Assembly: GCA_028287465.1 (NCBI GenBank)
Contig: JAQBPO010000084.1
Coordinates: 1 to 64,000 of the forward strand
Direction: 5' to 3'
Source of the DNA: Fibrobacterota bacterium
Lineage (GTDB): Bacteria; Fibrobacterota; Fibrobacteria; UBA11236
Length of the DNA stretch: 64,000 bases
The notes under the pieces are model-generated. The model did not search any database and was not told where the DNA came from. It saw only the letters and a list, made by a program, of their open reading frames with translations. Below, one piece after another: positions 17,101-25,266 of the stretch. The position numbers were made by a program, and so were the translations under genes. Position 1 is the stretch's first letter, and each line of letters begins with the position of its first letter.

Positions 17101-18384
17101 TCAACGCTCGTAGATCAGCCTTGTGCGCTCCCCGTTGGAAGCACGCTCCAACAACAGCTTCGAATGGCCGTTTCCAGAGGTCTTCGCCGACCTTCCGTCG
17201 ATCGAGAACAGGTCGACGGCCTTGGTTCCGAAAACATCGGCCGGAACTTTTTTCCTCTGGATCACGATGCCGACGGGTTGATTCGCGAGAACCGCCAGGG
17301 TCAGCAATGCGACCCCTCCAGAGCTTGAGGAGGACTCCAGCCCCGAGGCCGGCGGAACGGTGCTGAAGTTGCTCGACATGATATCATCCGATTTCCTGCG
17401 GTTTTTCCATGCCGTTTCCGCGTTCAAGGTCATCCAGGCGCGATACTGGCCCTGTTGCCCCTCGATGACGAATTGCATCATGTCCCGGACGAAAATCAGC
17501 AGGAAGGCGGAGAAGTCTCCGGTATATCCGCCATTGTTGAGGATGCCGGTGGTGCGGTTGCTCATATTGTTGCGGACATAGTCGGCGGTTTTGACGGCGT
17601 CCCGGTAATAAGAGCTGTCGCCCGTGGCTTTGAAGAGCAGGTAAGCCGATCCCAGGAACGTCCCCTGATTATAGAAGAGGGGCCCGCCGGAGACGGACCC
17701 ATTGGCCCGCATATTGTCGGCAACGGCGCCCGTGCCCGCATTGAAGAGGGATCCCCGTTCCCATTTGTAGATCGCCTTGGCTTTGTTCAGGTAGGAGGTA
17801 TCGTTGTATATCTTATAGAGGTTCATCGCCGCGTACGAACCCGGCCCATTGCTGCAGGCGTTCTTGGAGCCGCGTTCGGTGTTCTTCCACCAAATCCCGC
17901 CGCCCAGGCTCATGTCCCACTGGGTGGAATACACCCAGTCGAAATTCCGTTTCGCGGTATTGCCGTAAACCGTATCCTTCGTCAACGAATAGGCCCTGGT
18001 CGCGGAAATGATCCACCATTCGATATCATCGTTGAAATCGTTCTGCTTCCAATCCGTTCCCATGCCGTTGGTCTTATGGAACCCGTTCCAGGCGTCTTTC
18101 ATCTGGCGGACGTACAGGCTGTCCCTCGTCAGCTCGAACCTGTCCATCATGACTTCCCAATCGTGGGCGTATCTCCAGAAATCGATCCTCCCCGTCCGAT
18201 CGTCCCTTTTGTAGAAGGTGTTGTTCGATTTGTTCCAATACAGGTTATACCAGGCGGTATAGGCGGAATCGGCCTGGGCCCTGGTAACCGCTCCGGATCC
18301 GAGCGAATATCCCCCCAAAAGCAGGGCGGTCGCGATTCCGAAAACGAGCGATAGGCGGTGGATTCTGCCGGAGCGGTGAATCAT
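17101..18384 (-). CDS. Secreted GH76 alpha-1,6-mannanase
   Basis: 427 residues from ATG 18384, behind AAAGGAG, with a signal peptide. The mature enzyme has the (alpha/alpha)6 pattern of GH76. The adjacent catalytic Asp pair is in NDDIEWW (Asp119, Asp120), and ATRAYSLTKDTVY, GGIWWKNTERGSKNACSNGPGSYAAMNLYKIYND and GPLFYNQGTFLGSAYLL are family blocks. GH76 enzymes cleave the alpha-1,6-mannan backbone found in yeast and fungal walls. The C-terminal ~50 residues (VDLFSIDGRSAKTSG ... RLIYER) resemble the short tail of other secreted proteins in this window. Substrate is a family-based inference. Confidence 0.88.
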   Translation of the reverse strand: MIHRSGRIHRLSLVFGIATALLLGGYSLGSGAVTRAQADSAYTAWYNLYWNKSNNTFYKRDDRTGRIDFWRYAHDWEVMMDRFELTRDSLYVRQMKDAWNGFHKTNGMGTDWKQNDFNDDIEWWIISATRAYSLTKDTVYGNTAKRNFDWVYSTQWDMSLGGGIWWKNTERGSKNACSNGPGSYAAMNLYKIYNDTSYLNKAKAIYKWERGSLFNAGTGAVADNMRANGSVSGGPLFYNQGTFLGSAYLLFKATGDSSYYRDAVKTADYVRNNMSNRTTGILNNGGYTGDFSAFLLIFVRDMMQFVIEGQQGQYRAWMTLNAETAWKNRRKSDDIMSSNFSTVPPASGLESSSSSGGVALLTLAVLANQPVGIVIQRKKVPADVFGTKAVDLFSIDGRSAKTSGNGHSKLLLERASNGERTRLIYER

Positions 18385-18689
18385 CGGGATTCTCCTTTTG
18401 GAAAGGCGTCGATGCCTGTGCATCCAACTTACCGCGGATGGCCATGGGATGCACTTCGGGGAAGGATGAGAATGGTCCCGTTTTCGTATTTTCGATCATT
18501 AGCACTAAACGTCCGGGCGCATCGGTCCCTGCGGGTGGGGATTCGAGTTACTTTTTGACCCAATGGGGGCATCCGTGAAGCGGATCCTTTGGGTTTTTGA
18601 GAACAAAGGTCTTATGCGGGGCGTCGAATTCCCGGCCCTCTTGCGACTATAGGCGGTCGAGCGCGTTTTCGCGCGAAAAGGAGGCTTAC
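18385..18689. other. Intergenic region between GH76 and YCII genes, with an orphan hairpin
   Basis: This 305-bp region separates divergent genes. At 18558-18598 an inverted structure is visible: outer arms ACCCAA/TTGGGT (18558-18563 and 18589-18594), inner arms ATCCG/CGGAT, then a short T-run. It reads like a plus-strand terminator, yet no plus-strand gene lies upstream. It may end a small RNA or act in the leader of the YCII gene. No promoter could be assigned. Confidence 0.4.
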
Positions 18690-19076
18690 ATGAAATACCT
18701 ATGCCTGGCATACGGAGACGAGAAGAAATACGCGGCCATGTCCAAGGCCGAGTTGGATGAGATGGGAGTGAAGTGCAAGTCCCATGATGAGGAACTGCAC
18801 CAAGGGGGCCATCTGGCCCTCATCGCCTCCCTGGCCCCGACCCGGTCCGCCACCACCTTGCGGCCCCTTAACGGCAAGACCGTTCTCTTCGATGGGCCCT
18901 ATGCCGAGACCAAGGAACAGGTGGGGGGATTCTTCATCCTCGAGGCGAGGGATTTGAACGAGGCCATCCAGGCCGCCTCCAAGCATCCCGCGGCCCGGGT
19001 GGGCGAAAAGATGGGGTGCGCGGTGGAAATCCGGCCCATCGAATTCTTCGAAGTGACCGACCGCGCGCGGGCCTGA
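18690..19076 (+). CDS. YCII-related (DGPF-motif) protein
   Basis: 128 residues from ATG 18690 behind AAAAGGAGG. It is a YCII/DGPF-domain protein: MKYLCLAYGDEKKYAAMSKAEL, the motif DGPYAETKEQVGGFFILEA and HPAARVGEKMGCAVEIRPIEFF. These small proteins are mostly encoded beside ECF42-type sigma factors and are probable members of their regulon or modulators. That sigma factor starts 80 bp downstream. A second copy follows the sigma gene. Biochemical role not known; the related YciI fold is a probable hydrolase-type active site. Confidence 0.87.
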   Translation: MKYLCLAYGDEKKYAAMSKAELDEMGVKCKSHDEELHQGGHLALIASLAPTRSATTLRPLNGKTVLFDGPYAETKEQVGGFFILEARDLNEAIQAASKHPAARVGEKMGCAVEIRPIEFFEVTDRARA

Positions 19077-19156
19077 AGGACGGCGGCGGGCGGCAAGGTC
19101 CGAGGACTGCGGGTAAGGGTATGGGGCGAAACGGTAGAGAGCGGTGGGAAGGTGAA

Positions 19157-20491
19157 ATGGGGAATGCGCATGCCCGATCGGCCCTGGCCAAGGTGGACGA
19201 AGTCTACCGCCTGGAGTCGCGCCGGGTCCTGGCCACCTTGATCCGCCTCCTGGGGGATTTCGATCTCGCCGAAGAGGCGGTGCATGAAGCCTTCCGCGCG
19301 GCGGTGGAGCAGTGGCCGAAGGAAGGCGTGCCGGGCAACCCCCGTGCCTGGCTCGTGTCCACGGGACGCTTCAAGGCCATCGACGGCATCCGGCGGCGGG
19401 CCCGCTTCGACGAACATGCCGGGGAAATGGCCAGGTTCTATGAGGGCCTGGGCGAGGGACAGGCCCGGAACGGAGAGCCGATGGAGTCCCAGGGGATCCA
19501 GGCATACGGGGGTCCTCAGGATGGGGGCCTGGAAGACGATCGGCTCCGTCTCATCTTCACCTGCTGCCATCCTGCCTTGGCCCCGGATTCCCGGATCGCC
19601 CTGACCTTGCGCGAGGTCTGCGGCTTGACCACGGAGGAAATCGCCCGGGCCTTCATCACCGAAGCGCCCACGGTCGCCCAGCGTATCGTCCGCGCCAAGG
19701 CCAAGATCCGCGAGGCCCGGATCCCCTACGAGGTGCCGGCCCCGGACCAGCGCCCCGACAGGTTGGATGCGGTCCTGCGCGTCCTGTATCTGGTCTTCAA
19801 TGAAGGCTATTCCGCGTCCTCCGGGGACGCCGTGGCCCGGGCCGATCTCTCCGGCGAAGCCATCCGGCTCGGACGTCTCCTGGTGGAACTCCTTCCCGAG
19901 CCTGAAGCCAAGGGCCTCCTGGCCCTGATGCTCCTCCATGAAAGCCGCCGGGCCGCCCGGGCTTCGGATACGGGCGAGCTGATACTCCTGGAGGACCAGG
20001 ATCGTTCCCTCTGGAACCGCGACCTCATCCGAGAAGGATCGGCCTTGGTGGAGGAGGCCCTGTTGTCGCGGCGCTTCGGGCCGTATACCTTGCAGGCCGC
20101 CATCTCCGCCGTGCATGCCGAGTCCGCCCCGCCGGAGGGGGCCCCGCCGAAGGCCACGGACTGGGCGCAAATCGCCGGCCTCTACGATGTCCTCCTGCGC
20201 GCCGACCCCTCCCCCATCGTCGGGTTGAATCGGGCCGTGGCTGTGGCCATGCGGGACGGCCCGGAAGCGGGCCTCCGCCTCATCGACGCCCTGCTGGCGG
20301 ACGGATCACCGTCCCGCGAGGCCCTCGTCGACTATCGTCTCGCCCATTCGGCGCGGGCGGATCTGTTGCGGCGCCTGGGCCGCAAGTCCGAGGCCGCCTC
20401 GGCCTATCGCCGCGCTTTGGATCTGACCCGGCAGGATCCTGAAAAGCGCTTCCTCGAAAAACGCCTCAACGAACTCGAATCATCATCATGA
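19157..20491 (+). CDS. ECF42-type RNA polymerase sigma factor
   Basis: About 444 residues, far longer than a normal ECF sigma. Region 2 is in RLLGDFDLAEEAVHEAFRAAVEQWP and AWLVSTGRFKAIDGIRRRARF; region 4 in RIALTLREVCGLTTEEIARAFITEAPTVAQRIVRAKAKIREA. The ~200-residue C-terminal helical domain, starting near VLYLVFNEGYSASSG, is the TPR-like DUF6596 region typical of ECF42. The conserved FTCCHPAL sequence is also typical. In this group the C-terminal domain replaces an anti-sigma factor. It is flanked by two DGPF/YCII genes that are its likely targets. The start is set by GGAAGG before ATG 19157; ATG 19121 is possible. Confidence 0.9.
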   Translation: MGNAHARSALAKVDEVYRLESRRVLATLIRLLGDFDLAEEAVHEAFRAAVEQWPKEGVPGNPRAWLVSTGRFKAIDGIRRRARFDEHAGEMARFYEGLGEGQARNGEPMESQGIQAYGGPQDGGLEDDRLRLIFTCCHPALAPDSRIALTLREVCGLTTEEIARAFITEAPTVAQRIVRAKAKIREARIPYEVPAPDQRPDRLDAVLRVLYLVFNEGYSASSGDAVARADLSGEAIRLGRLLVELLPEPEAKGLLALMLLHESRRAARASDTGELILLEDQDRSLWNRDLIREGSALVEEALLSRRFGPYTLQAAISAVHAESAPPEGAPPKATDWAQIAGLYDVLLRADPSPIVGLNRAVAVAMRDGPEAGLRLIDALLADGSPSREALVDYRLAHSARADLLRRLGRKSEAASAYRRALDLTRQDPEKRFLEKRLNELESSS

Positions 20492-20501
20492 AGGAGACCC
20501 C

Positions 20502-20894
20502 ATGAAATTCCTCGCCCTCGCCTATTACCATGAGAAGACTTTCGAAAAGACCCCGCCGGAGGAGATGCGGGCCATCGTCGCCCAATGCGGCCCTCTGGAC
20601 GCGGCCCTGAACGCCACCGGCAAGATGGAGATGGTGGCCTCCCTGGCCGCCACCAAGGACACCGTGTCCGTGCGGCCCCGCAACGGCAAGCCTTCGGTCA
20701 CCGACGGTCCCTATGTCGAGACCAAGGAGCAATTGGGATCCTTTTTCCTGCTCGAGGCCGAGGACATGCAGGAGGCCATCCGGCTCGCCTCCATGCATCC
20801 CGCCGCGAACCTGGGCGAGAAAATGGGCTGGGGCATCGAAATCCGGCCCATCGAATTCTGCCGGGCCAAGGAAATGGGCGTGTCGAAAACCTAG
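20502..20894 (+). CDS. YCII-related (DGPF-motif) protein, second copy
   Basis: 130 residues from ATG 20502, ten bases after the sigma-factor stop, with GAAGGAGA upstream, so the two are surely co-transcribed. It shares the family blocks with the copy at 18690: MKFLALAYYHEK, the motif DGPYVETKEQLGSFFLLEA and HPAANLGEKMGWGIEIRPIEF. The arrangement DGPF protein - ECF42 sigma - DGPF protein suggests a duplicated regulon member. Enzymatic function unproven. Confidence 0.88.
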   Translation: MKFLALAYYHEKTFEKTPPEEMRAIVAQCGPLDAALNATGKMEMVASLAATKDTVSVRPRNGKPSVTDGPYVETKEQLGSFFLLEAEDMQEAIRLASMHPAANLGEKMGWGIEIRPIEFCRAKEMGVSKT

Positions 20895-20968
20895 GGCGCC
20901 GGCTCCGAGCTTTCCAGCCGGGGACCTGTTGAATAGATTTGCGTTCCCAGGCAAGGGAGGGGAACGCC

Positions 20969-21838
20969 ATGAACGACAGGCAACAGGATAGGCAAGCGAT
21001 CGCGCCGGAAAACACCGCGGTGCGGGTCGCCTTGTGGCGGGCCTTGCACGTGGAAGCCGATGCGCCGCCGCATGTATTCGAAGATGCGGTCGGATTGGAG
21101 ATCGCGGCTCCGGAGGAGGGATGGCGCAATCGTCCGGACATGAGCCCGTTCACGCGGGCCTTCCGCGCGTCCATCGTGGCCCGCGCCCGTTACCTGGAGG
21201 ATCTTGTGGCGGAACAGGCCGCCCTGGGCGTCGGCCAATACGTCATCCTCGGAGCGGGCCTGGACACCTTCGCCCAGCGCCGGCCGGAACTCGCCTCCCG
21301 GATGCCCGTATTCGAGATCGATCAGCCCGGCCCCCAGGCATGGAAACGCCAGCGTCTGATCGACCTCGGGCTCGGCATCCCGCCCTACCTGCGGCTGGTG
21401 CCGGTGGATTTCGAGGCGGGCGACCTTTGGTGGGAGCGCTTGGTCACGGCGGGCTTCGATTCCGCGAAGCCGACGGTCGTGGCCTCAACCGGCGTCAGCA
21501 TGTACCTGACCCGCGAAGCGATCATGGCGACCCTGCGCCAGATAGCCGCGCTCGCTCCGGGCTCGACCCTGGTCATGTCCTTCCTGCTTCCCATCGAGAT
21601 GACGGACCCGGAGGTCCGCCCCGGAATGGAGCGGGCGGCGGCGGGGGCGAAAGCGAACGGAACCCCGTTCCTCAGCTTCTTCATGCCGGACGAGATGCTG
21701 GCCCTGGCCCGCGAGGCGGGTTTCAGGGAGGTCCGGCACGTCTCGGCGGCCGCGCTCGGGGATCGCTACTTCTCGGGCAGGACGGATGGGCTCCGTCCCC
21801 CGAATAATTCCGAGGAATTGCTGGTGGCGACTACCTGA
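20969..21838 (+). CDS. SAM-dependent methyltransferase, leucine-carboxyl-methyltransferase-like family
   Basis: 289 residues from ATG 20969, preceded by GGGAGGGG. The sequence fits the PPM/LCM-like class-I methyltransferases common in actinobacteria and soil bacteria: APENTAVRVALWRALHVEAD, RARYLEDLVAEQAALGVGQYVILGAGLDTFAQRRPE (SAM-binding GAGLDTF), PVFEIDQPGPQAWKRQRL and VVASTGVSMYLTREAI. They methylate small molecules, often in natural-product tailoring. No biosynthetic genes are nearby, so the acceptor is unknown. Cytoplasmic. Confidence 0.87.
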   Translation: MNDRQQDRQAIAPENTAVRVALWRALHVEADAPPHVFEDAVGLEIAAPEEGWRNRPDMSPFTRAFRASIVARARYLEDLVAEQAALGVGQYVILGAGLDTFAQRRPELASRMPVFEIDQPGPQAWKRQRLIDLGLGIPPYLRLVPVDFEAGDLWWERLVTAGFDSAKPTVVASTGVSMYLTREAIMATLRQIAALAPGSTLVMSFLLPIEMTDPEVRPGMERAAAGAKANGTPFLSFFMPDEMLALAREAGFREVRHVSAAALGDRYFSGRTDGLRPPNNSEELLVATT

Positions 21839-21852
21839 ATTGCGCAGGCCGG

Positions 21853-22221
21853 TCAGAAAGGCTTCAGCACGAACCTGCCGTAGGCGATGAAGGCGCAGAG
21901 GGCGGCCACGACGAGCCAATATCCGAGGGGACCGTAATTCGCGGTGCCGGAAGCCAGGTGCAATCCGCAGAAGACCAGCATTTCCGCGGCGATGATGACC
22001 GCCGCGATAGGAGCCAGGCCGGCCAGGGGCTTACTGAAAAAGGGGAGGATCAAGGCCAGGGCGCATAGCAGCTCCAGTACGGCCATTCCCATCCAGACTC
22101 CGTTGGGAATCGCTTTCAAGGACGGCATGGTCTGTTCCGCGGAATGGGAGAATTTCCATACCGCGCCCACGGCGGTATGCAGGGCGAGAAGGACTTGAAG
22201 AACCCAAAAGAGAATATTCAT
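21853..22221 (-). CDS. DoxX-family membrane protein
   Basis: 122 residues that are almost entirely hydrophobic, with four predicted transmembrane helices: MNILFWVLQVLLALHTAVGAVW, GVWMGMAVLELLCALALILPF, GLAPIAAVIIAAEMLVFCGLHLA and GYWLVVAALCAFIAYGRFV. This is the size and layout of DoxX-like proteins. The start has AAAAGG upstream. It is the last gene of an ArsR - SRPBCC - DoxX unit, an arrangement seen widely in bacteria and often stress-inducible. The quinone or redox role inferred for DoxX is not proven here. Confidence 0.85.
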   Translation of the reverse strand: MNILFWVLQVLLALHTAVGAVWKFSHSAEQTMPSLKAIPNGVWMGMAVLELLCALALILPFFSKPLAGLAPIAAVIIAAEMLVFCGLHLASGTANYGPLGYWLVVAALCAFIAYGRFVLKPF

Positions 22222-22271
22222 GGTTTACCTTTTTGAAGTGAGTTGAGGAAAGCCGAAGAGTCCGGAATCGA

Positions 22272-22841
22272 TCAGGTGCGGGAAGGAGCGGGCCAGGACG
22301 GGGGCTCTACGCCGAACTCCTTGGCGTACTCGGCATTCAATCGCTGCCAGCCCTCGAACCGCATGGCCTCTGGGCCCACGATGCGTCCGATGGGTTGACC
22401 GGTGAGGAACCCATCGAGCACGTCGAAGCAGATATGCCAGCCCGCGGCGCCCATGGAGATGAATCCCCGGGGGATATTATGCCAAAGCATGAGCCGGGTG
22501 CCATCACTGCCCAGCGGCTCCAGTTCCCAGCGGAGGTCGGAACCGCCCCAGGTATATTCCAGCGCCTTCGGCGCGTCGGCACGCTTCACCTGGATTTCCG
22601 CTACCGCCTGTTGGGCGGGCGCCCCCACGGTGGTGAGCTTGGCGGAGCCGACCGCTCCGAGGTTACGGTCCGGATCGAACGGGGCCCATTCGCGGAGATG
22701 ATCGGGCTCGGTGATGGCCGCCCAGACCTTGGCGGGAGGATGGCGAAGGTCGCGGGTCAGGACGAGAATCCACTTCTCCCCCTCTTTCTGGATCTTGGCT
22801 CCGGCCGCGGGGCCAGGGGCGTATTTCTCACGGTTGCTCAA
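22272..22841 (-). CDS. SRPBCC/AHSA1-family protein in ArsR operon
   Basis: 189 residues with an AHSA1 domain: WILVLTRDLRHPPAKVWAAITEPDHLREWAPFDPDRNLG, YTWGGSDLRWELEPLGSDGTRLMLWHNI and FISMGAAGWHICFDVLDGFLTGQPIGR. Its start overlaps the ArsR stop by 4 bp, so it is translationally coupled. Such SRPBCC-ArsR pairs are common; the regulator usually represses the SRPBCC gene. It probably binds a hydrophobic compound. The ligand is unknown. Confidence 0.88.
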   Translation of the reverse strand: MSNREKYAPGPAAGAKIQKEGEKWILVLTRDLRHPPAKVWAAITEPDHLREWAPFDPDRNLGAVGSAKLTTVGAPAQQAVAEIQVKRADAPKALEYTWGGSDLRWELEPLGSDGTRLMLWHNIPRGFISMGAAGWHICFDVLDGFLTGQPIGRIVGPEAMRFEGWQRLNAEYAKEFGVEPPSWPAPSRT

Positions 22842-23170
22842 TGCTTCTTTCCTTTCTTGGGAACCGGGTCCATGCGATCGAGATGGCGCTCAAGCGCGTC
22901 GACATGCGCCGTCCAGAAGCGCCGGAAGGGCTCCAGCCAGGCGTCGATTTCCTTGAGCGGCCCGGGCCGGAGCCGATAGACCCGCTTCTGCGCTTCGATG
23001 CGCGCTTCCACCAGGCCGGCCTCCCGCAGCACGCGGAGGTGCTTGGATACGGAGGTCTGGGGCATCCGGAGCCGGCTCTCCAGCTCGCCGACGGAGCATT
23101 CGGACGACGCCAGCAGACTGAGGATGGTGCGGCGGTTCGGTTCCGAAATGATTGCGAACGAAGATACCAT
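22838..23170 (-). CDS. ArsR-family winged-helix transcriptional regulator
   Basis: 110 residues of the ArsR/SmtB type: FAIISEPNRRTILSLLASSECSVGELESRLRMPQTSVSKHLRVLREAGLVEARIEAQKRVYRL. The helix-turn-helix is in QTSVSKHLRVL. The protein lacks the classic ELCVCDL metal-binding motif, so it is not a simple arsenic sensor; its ligand may be organic. It heads an operon with SRPBCC and DoxX genes and is divergent from the DUF748 gene 96 bp away. It most likely represses its own operon by binding that region. Confidence 0.9.
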   Translation of the reverse strand: MVSSFAIISEPNRRTILSLLASSECSVGELESRLRMPQTSVSKHLRVLREAGLVEARIEAQKRVYRLRPGPLKEIDAWLEPFRRFWTAHVDALERHLDRMDPVPKKGKKH

Positions 23171-23266
23171 GCCGTTAATATACCCGATGGTTCATATACC
23201 TGTCAAGGCATATTCGATAGGGTTTTTTGTGCTGGTCATCCGGGGTCCGAATCCTTATTTGTAATC

Positions 23267-24310
23267 ATGCTTCGGATTTCCGGATTTGGCCCGGGGCGGA
23301 CCGCCTTATCCGGCCTACTCCTCATAGCGGCGGTCTTGGCCGTCCTCAGGGGCGTCGCGCCGATCTGGATTCGCCGCCATATCAACGACCGCCCCGCGAG
23401 CGTCAACGGCTACAAATGGGACGTGGCGGACGTGGATTTACGCCTCCTTCGCTTGGCCTATGACCTCGAGGGCGTGACCCTTCGCAAGGAAGGCCTGGCC
23501 GTCCCCGTTTTCCGGTCCGGAAAGATGACGTCCACCATCCGGTTCAAATCCCTTTTCCACGGACCCGTATTGGCCGATGCGGAAGCCTTCCATCCGGAAT
23601 TGAACTTGACCCTCAATCCCGGTAAGCGGCGGTCGAAAAAGCCCTTGGATTGGGCAAGGCTTCTCCATCGGCTCACCCTTTTCCGCCTGAGCGGCTTTAC
23701 CATCCACCAGGGAGAAGTCCATATCCGCGATCTTTCCGAAAGCCCCCCGGTGGAGTTGTCGGCCGAAGATGTCCATATCGAGGCGGAGCATCTTTTCCGC
23801 GGCGGAGCGGACTCATCCGAGTGGGCCGGCCTCAAGTCCGATGGCTTGTTCATGGGATCGGGGCGATTCGTTCTGGATACGCGCCTTCGCCCCGAGTCCG
23901 GAACTCCGGTATTCGAAATCGATTTTACCCTGAAGGGAATGGACTTGAAGGCCATGAGCCGGGCCGTGGAGGCCTATGCGGGGATGGCGGTGGAGAAAGG
24001 CCGGCTGGACCTGGACGTGCGCGCCCGCGCTTCCGGGGGCAGGTACAAAGGACAGGTCCATTCAAAGTTGCACGATTTCGGATTGATGAAAATGCCCGGA
24101 AAGGATAAAAGCTTCGCGAAGGCCTTGGAGGAAAAAGCGGCGCGGGTAGCGGGCAGGATACTGGAATGGAAAACGGAAAAGAACGAGGCGGAAGGCAAGG
24201 GGCCGCCCAAGCTGGATTTCTCGGGCGAGTTCCCCGCTGAAGTAACGGACTCCTGGTCCATGTCCGAGTACGTGCTGAAGGAGGCTTTCCGCAAGGGGTT
24301 GAAGCCTTAA
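23267..24310 (+). CDS. DUF748/AsmA-like membrane-anchored protein
   Basis: 347 residues from ATG 23267. One N-terminal transmembrane segment (TALSGLLLIAAVLAVLRGVAP) is followed by a DUF748-type domain with WIRRHINDRPASVNGYKWDVADVDLRLLRL and FHPELNLTLNPGKR. The later part is beta-rich (HQGEVHIRDL, FEIDFTLKGMDLKAMSR), like AsmA-family envelope proteins that may help lipid transport or outer-membrane maintenance. The RBS is not clear. It is divergent from the ArsR gene and 245 bp before norC. The role of DUF748 is not established. Confidence 0.8.
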   Translation: MLRISGFGPGRTALSGLLLIAAVLAVLRGVAPIWIRRHINDRPASVNGYKWDVADVDLRLLRLAYDLEGVTLRKEGLAVPVFRSGKMTSTIRFKSLFHGPVLADAEAFHPELNLTLNPGKRRSKKPLDWARLLHRLTLFRLSGFTIHQGEVHIRDLSESPPVELSAEDVHIEAEHLFRGGADSSEWAGLKSDGLFMGSGRFVLDTRLRPESGTPVFEIDFTLKGMDLKAMSRAVEAYAGMAVEKGRLDLDVRARASGGRYKGQVHSKLHDFGLMKMPGKDKSFAKALEEKAARVAGRILEWKTEKNEAEGKGPPKLDFSGEFPAEVTDSWSMSEYVLKEAFRKGLKP

Positions 24311-24474
24311 AATCATTCCGCTCGCGCGCAAAACCCGCTAAGTGTTTTCCGGAAACGCGGAAAGCAATTTTGCCGTTGTGGCAATTCATCCTGGGCCCAT
24401 CCCTTCCCGCTGGAACGATTCCCGGCCATTGCCGATCCCCTTTTCATCCCTGCCATTACGGCACAAAAATGAAA

Positions 24475-24509
24475 TTGATGGACCCGGCCGCGTTCCTTAT
24501 ACTAGGAAC
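24475..24509 (+). promoter_or_regulatory. Probable sigma-70 promoter and palindrome before norC
   Basis: TTGATG at 24475-24480 and TATACT at 24498-24503 are separated by 17 bp, a good sigma-70 spacing with 4/6 and 5/6 matches. An imperfect palindrome GTTCCT-N6-AGGAAC (24492-24509) overlaps the -10 box, the right place for a repressor. The start codon of norC lies about 47 bp after the predicted start site. A dedicated nitric-oxide regulator is not seen in this window. Confidence 0.6.
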
Positions 24510-24555
24510 AAGATGATTTCCCATTACTGTAAATGACCTCGGAAAAGGAGCCGAA

Positions 24556-25266
24556 ATGCTGAGCAAGTCACAGGCAAAGGCCTTTTTTATCGGAGGTACC
24601 GTGATATTCGGGGGCATATTCATCGCCCTGACCGTCGATTCCATGAGACAGGTCGGCGCGCGGACCCATGAGGACAAGATGACGGACCAGGTGGTCCGGG
24701 GGAAGAAGATCTGGGAAAAGAACAATTGCATGGGTTGCCATACCTTGTTCGGCGAAGGCGCCTACTATGCCCCGGAATTGACCAAGGTCTACGATCGGAG
24801 GGGCGCGGCCTGGATGAGCGTATTCCTGAAGGACCCGGAAGCCATGTTCCCCGGCCAACGGAAGATGGTCAACTATCATTTCAACGACGCCCAGATCGCG
24901 GATGTCATCGCCTTCCTGAAATGGTGCGGCGAAGTCGATCTCAACGGCTTCCCCGCCAAGCCCCCCTTGCGCGATCTGATGAGCCGGCCCGCCGCCGTGG
25001 CCGCGCCCCAATCCGTTTCCTCCAAGCCGCAACCCGCGGTCTTCCAGGCCATCTGCACGGCATGCCATTCCCTGGGCGGCCAGGGCGGAACCGTCGGACC
25101 CGCCTTGGATTCGGTCTTCGCCCGCAAGAGCAAGGCGGAGATCGCGGTTTGGCTTGCGGACCCGGCCAAGGTGAAGCCCGGCACCCTGATGCCGAAGCTA
25201 CCCCTCGCCCAGGAACAAATCGACAGCCTGTCGGACTATCTCTCATCCCTCGGAGGTGCCCATTGA
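24556..25266 (+). CDS. norC: NorC-like nitric oxide reductase cytochrome c, fused to a second cytochrome domain
   Basis: 236 residues. An N-terminal transmembrane anchor (FFIGGTVIFGGIFIALTV) is followed by a NorC domain with haem-binding C58-M-G-C-H62 in CMGCHTLFGEGAYYAPELTK and the QRKM region for the axial Met. Normal NorC is about 150 residues; here a second c-type domain with C167-T-A-C-H171 follows a Pro/Ala linker. NorC passes electrons to NorB in the membrane, so the extra haem may widen the donors used. The start has AAAAGGAG upstream. It is the first gene of a norCBQD operon and overlaps norB. Confidence 0.92.
   Translation: MLSKSQAKAFFIGGTVIFGGIFIALTVDSMRQVGARTHEDKMTDQVVRGKKIWEKNNCMGCHTLFGEGAYYAPELTKVYDRRGAAWMSVFLKDPEAMFPGQRKMVNYHFNDAQIADVIAFLKWCGEVDLNGFPAKPPLRDLMSRPAAVAAPQSVSSKPQPAVFQAICTACHSLGGQGGTVGPALDSVFARKSKAEIAVWLADPAKVKPGTLMPKLPLAQEQIDSLSDYLSSLGGAH

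Noticed and set aside
24346-24371. TTTCCG/CGGAAA hairpin after the DUF748 gene as a terminator
   Set aside because: The stem is short and AT-rich and the T-run is only four bases; not enough to list.
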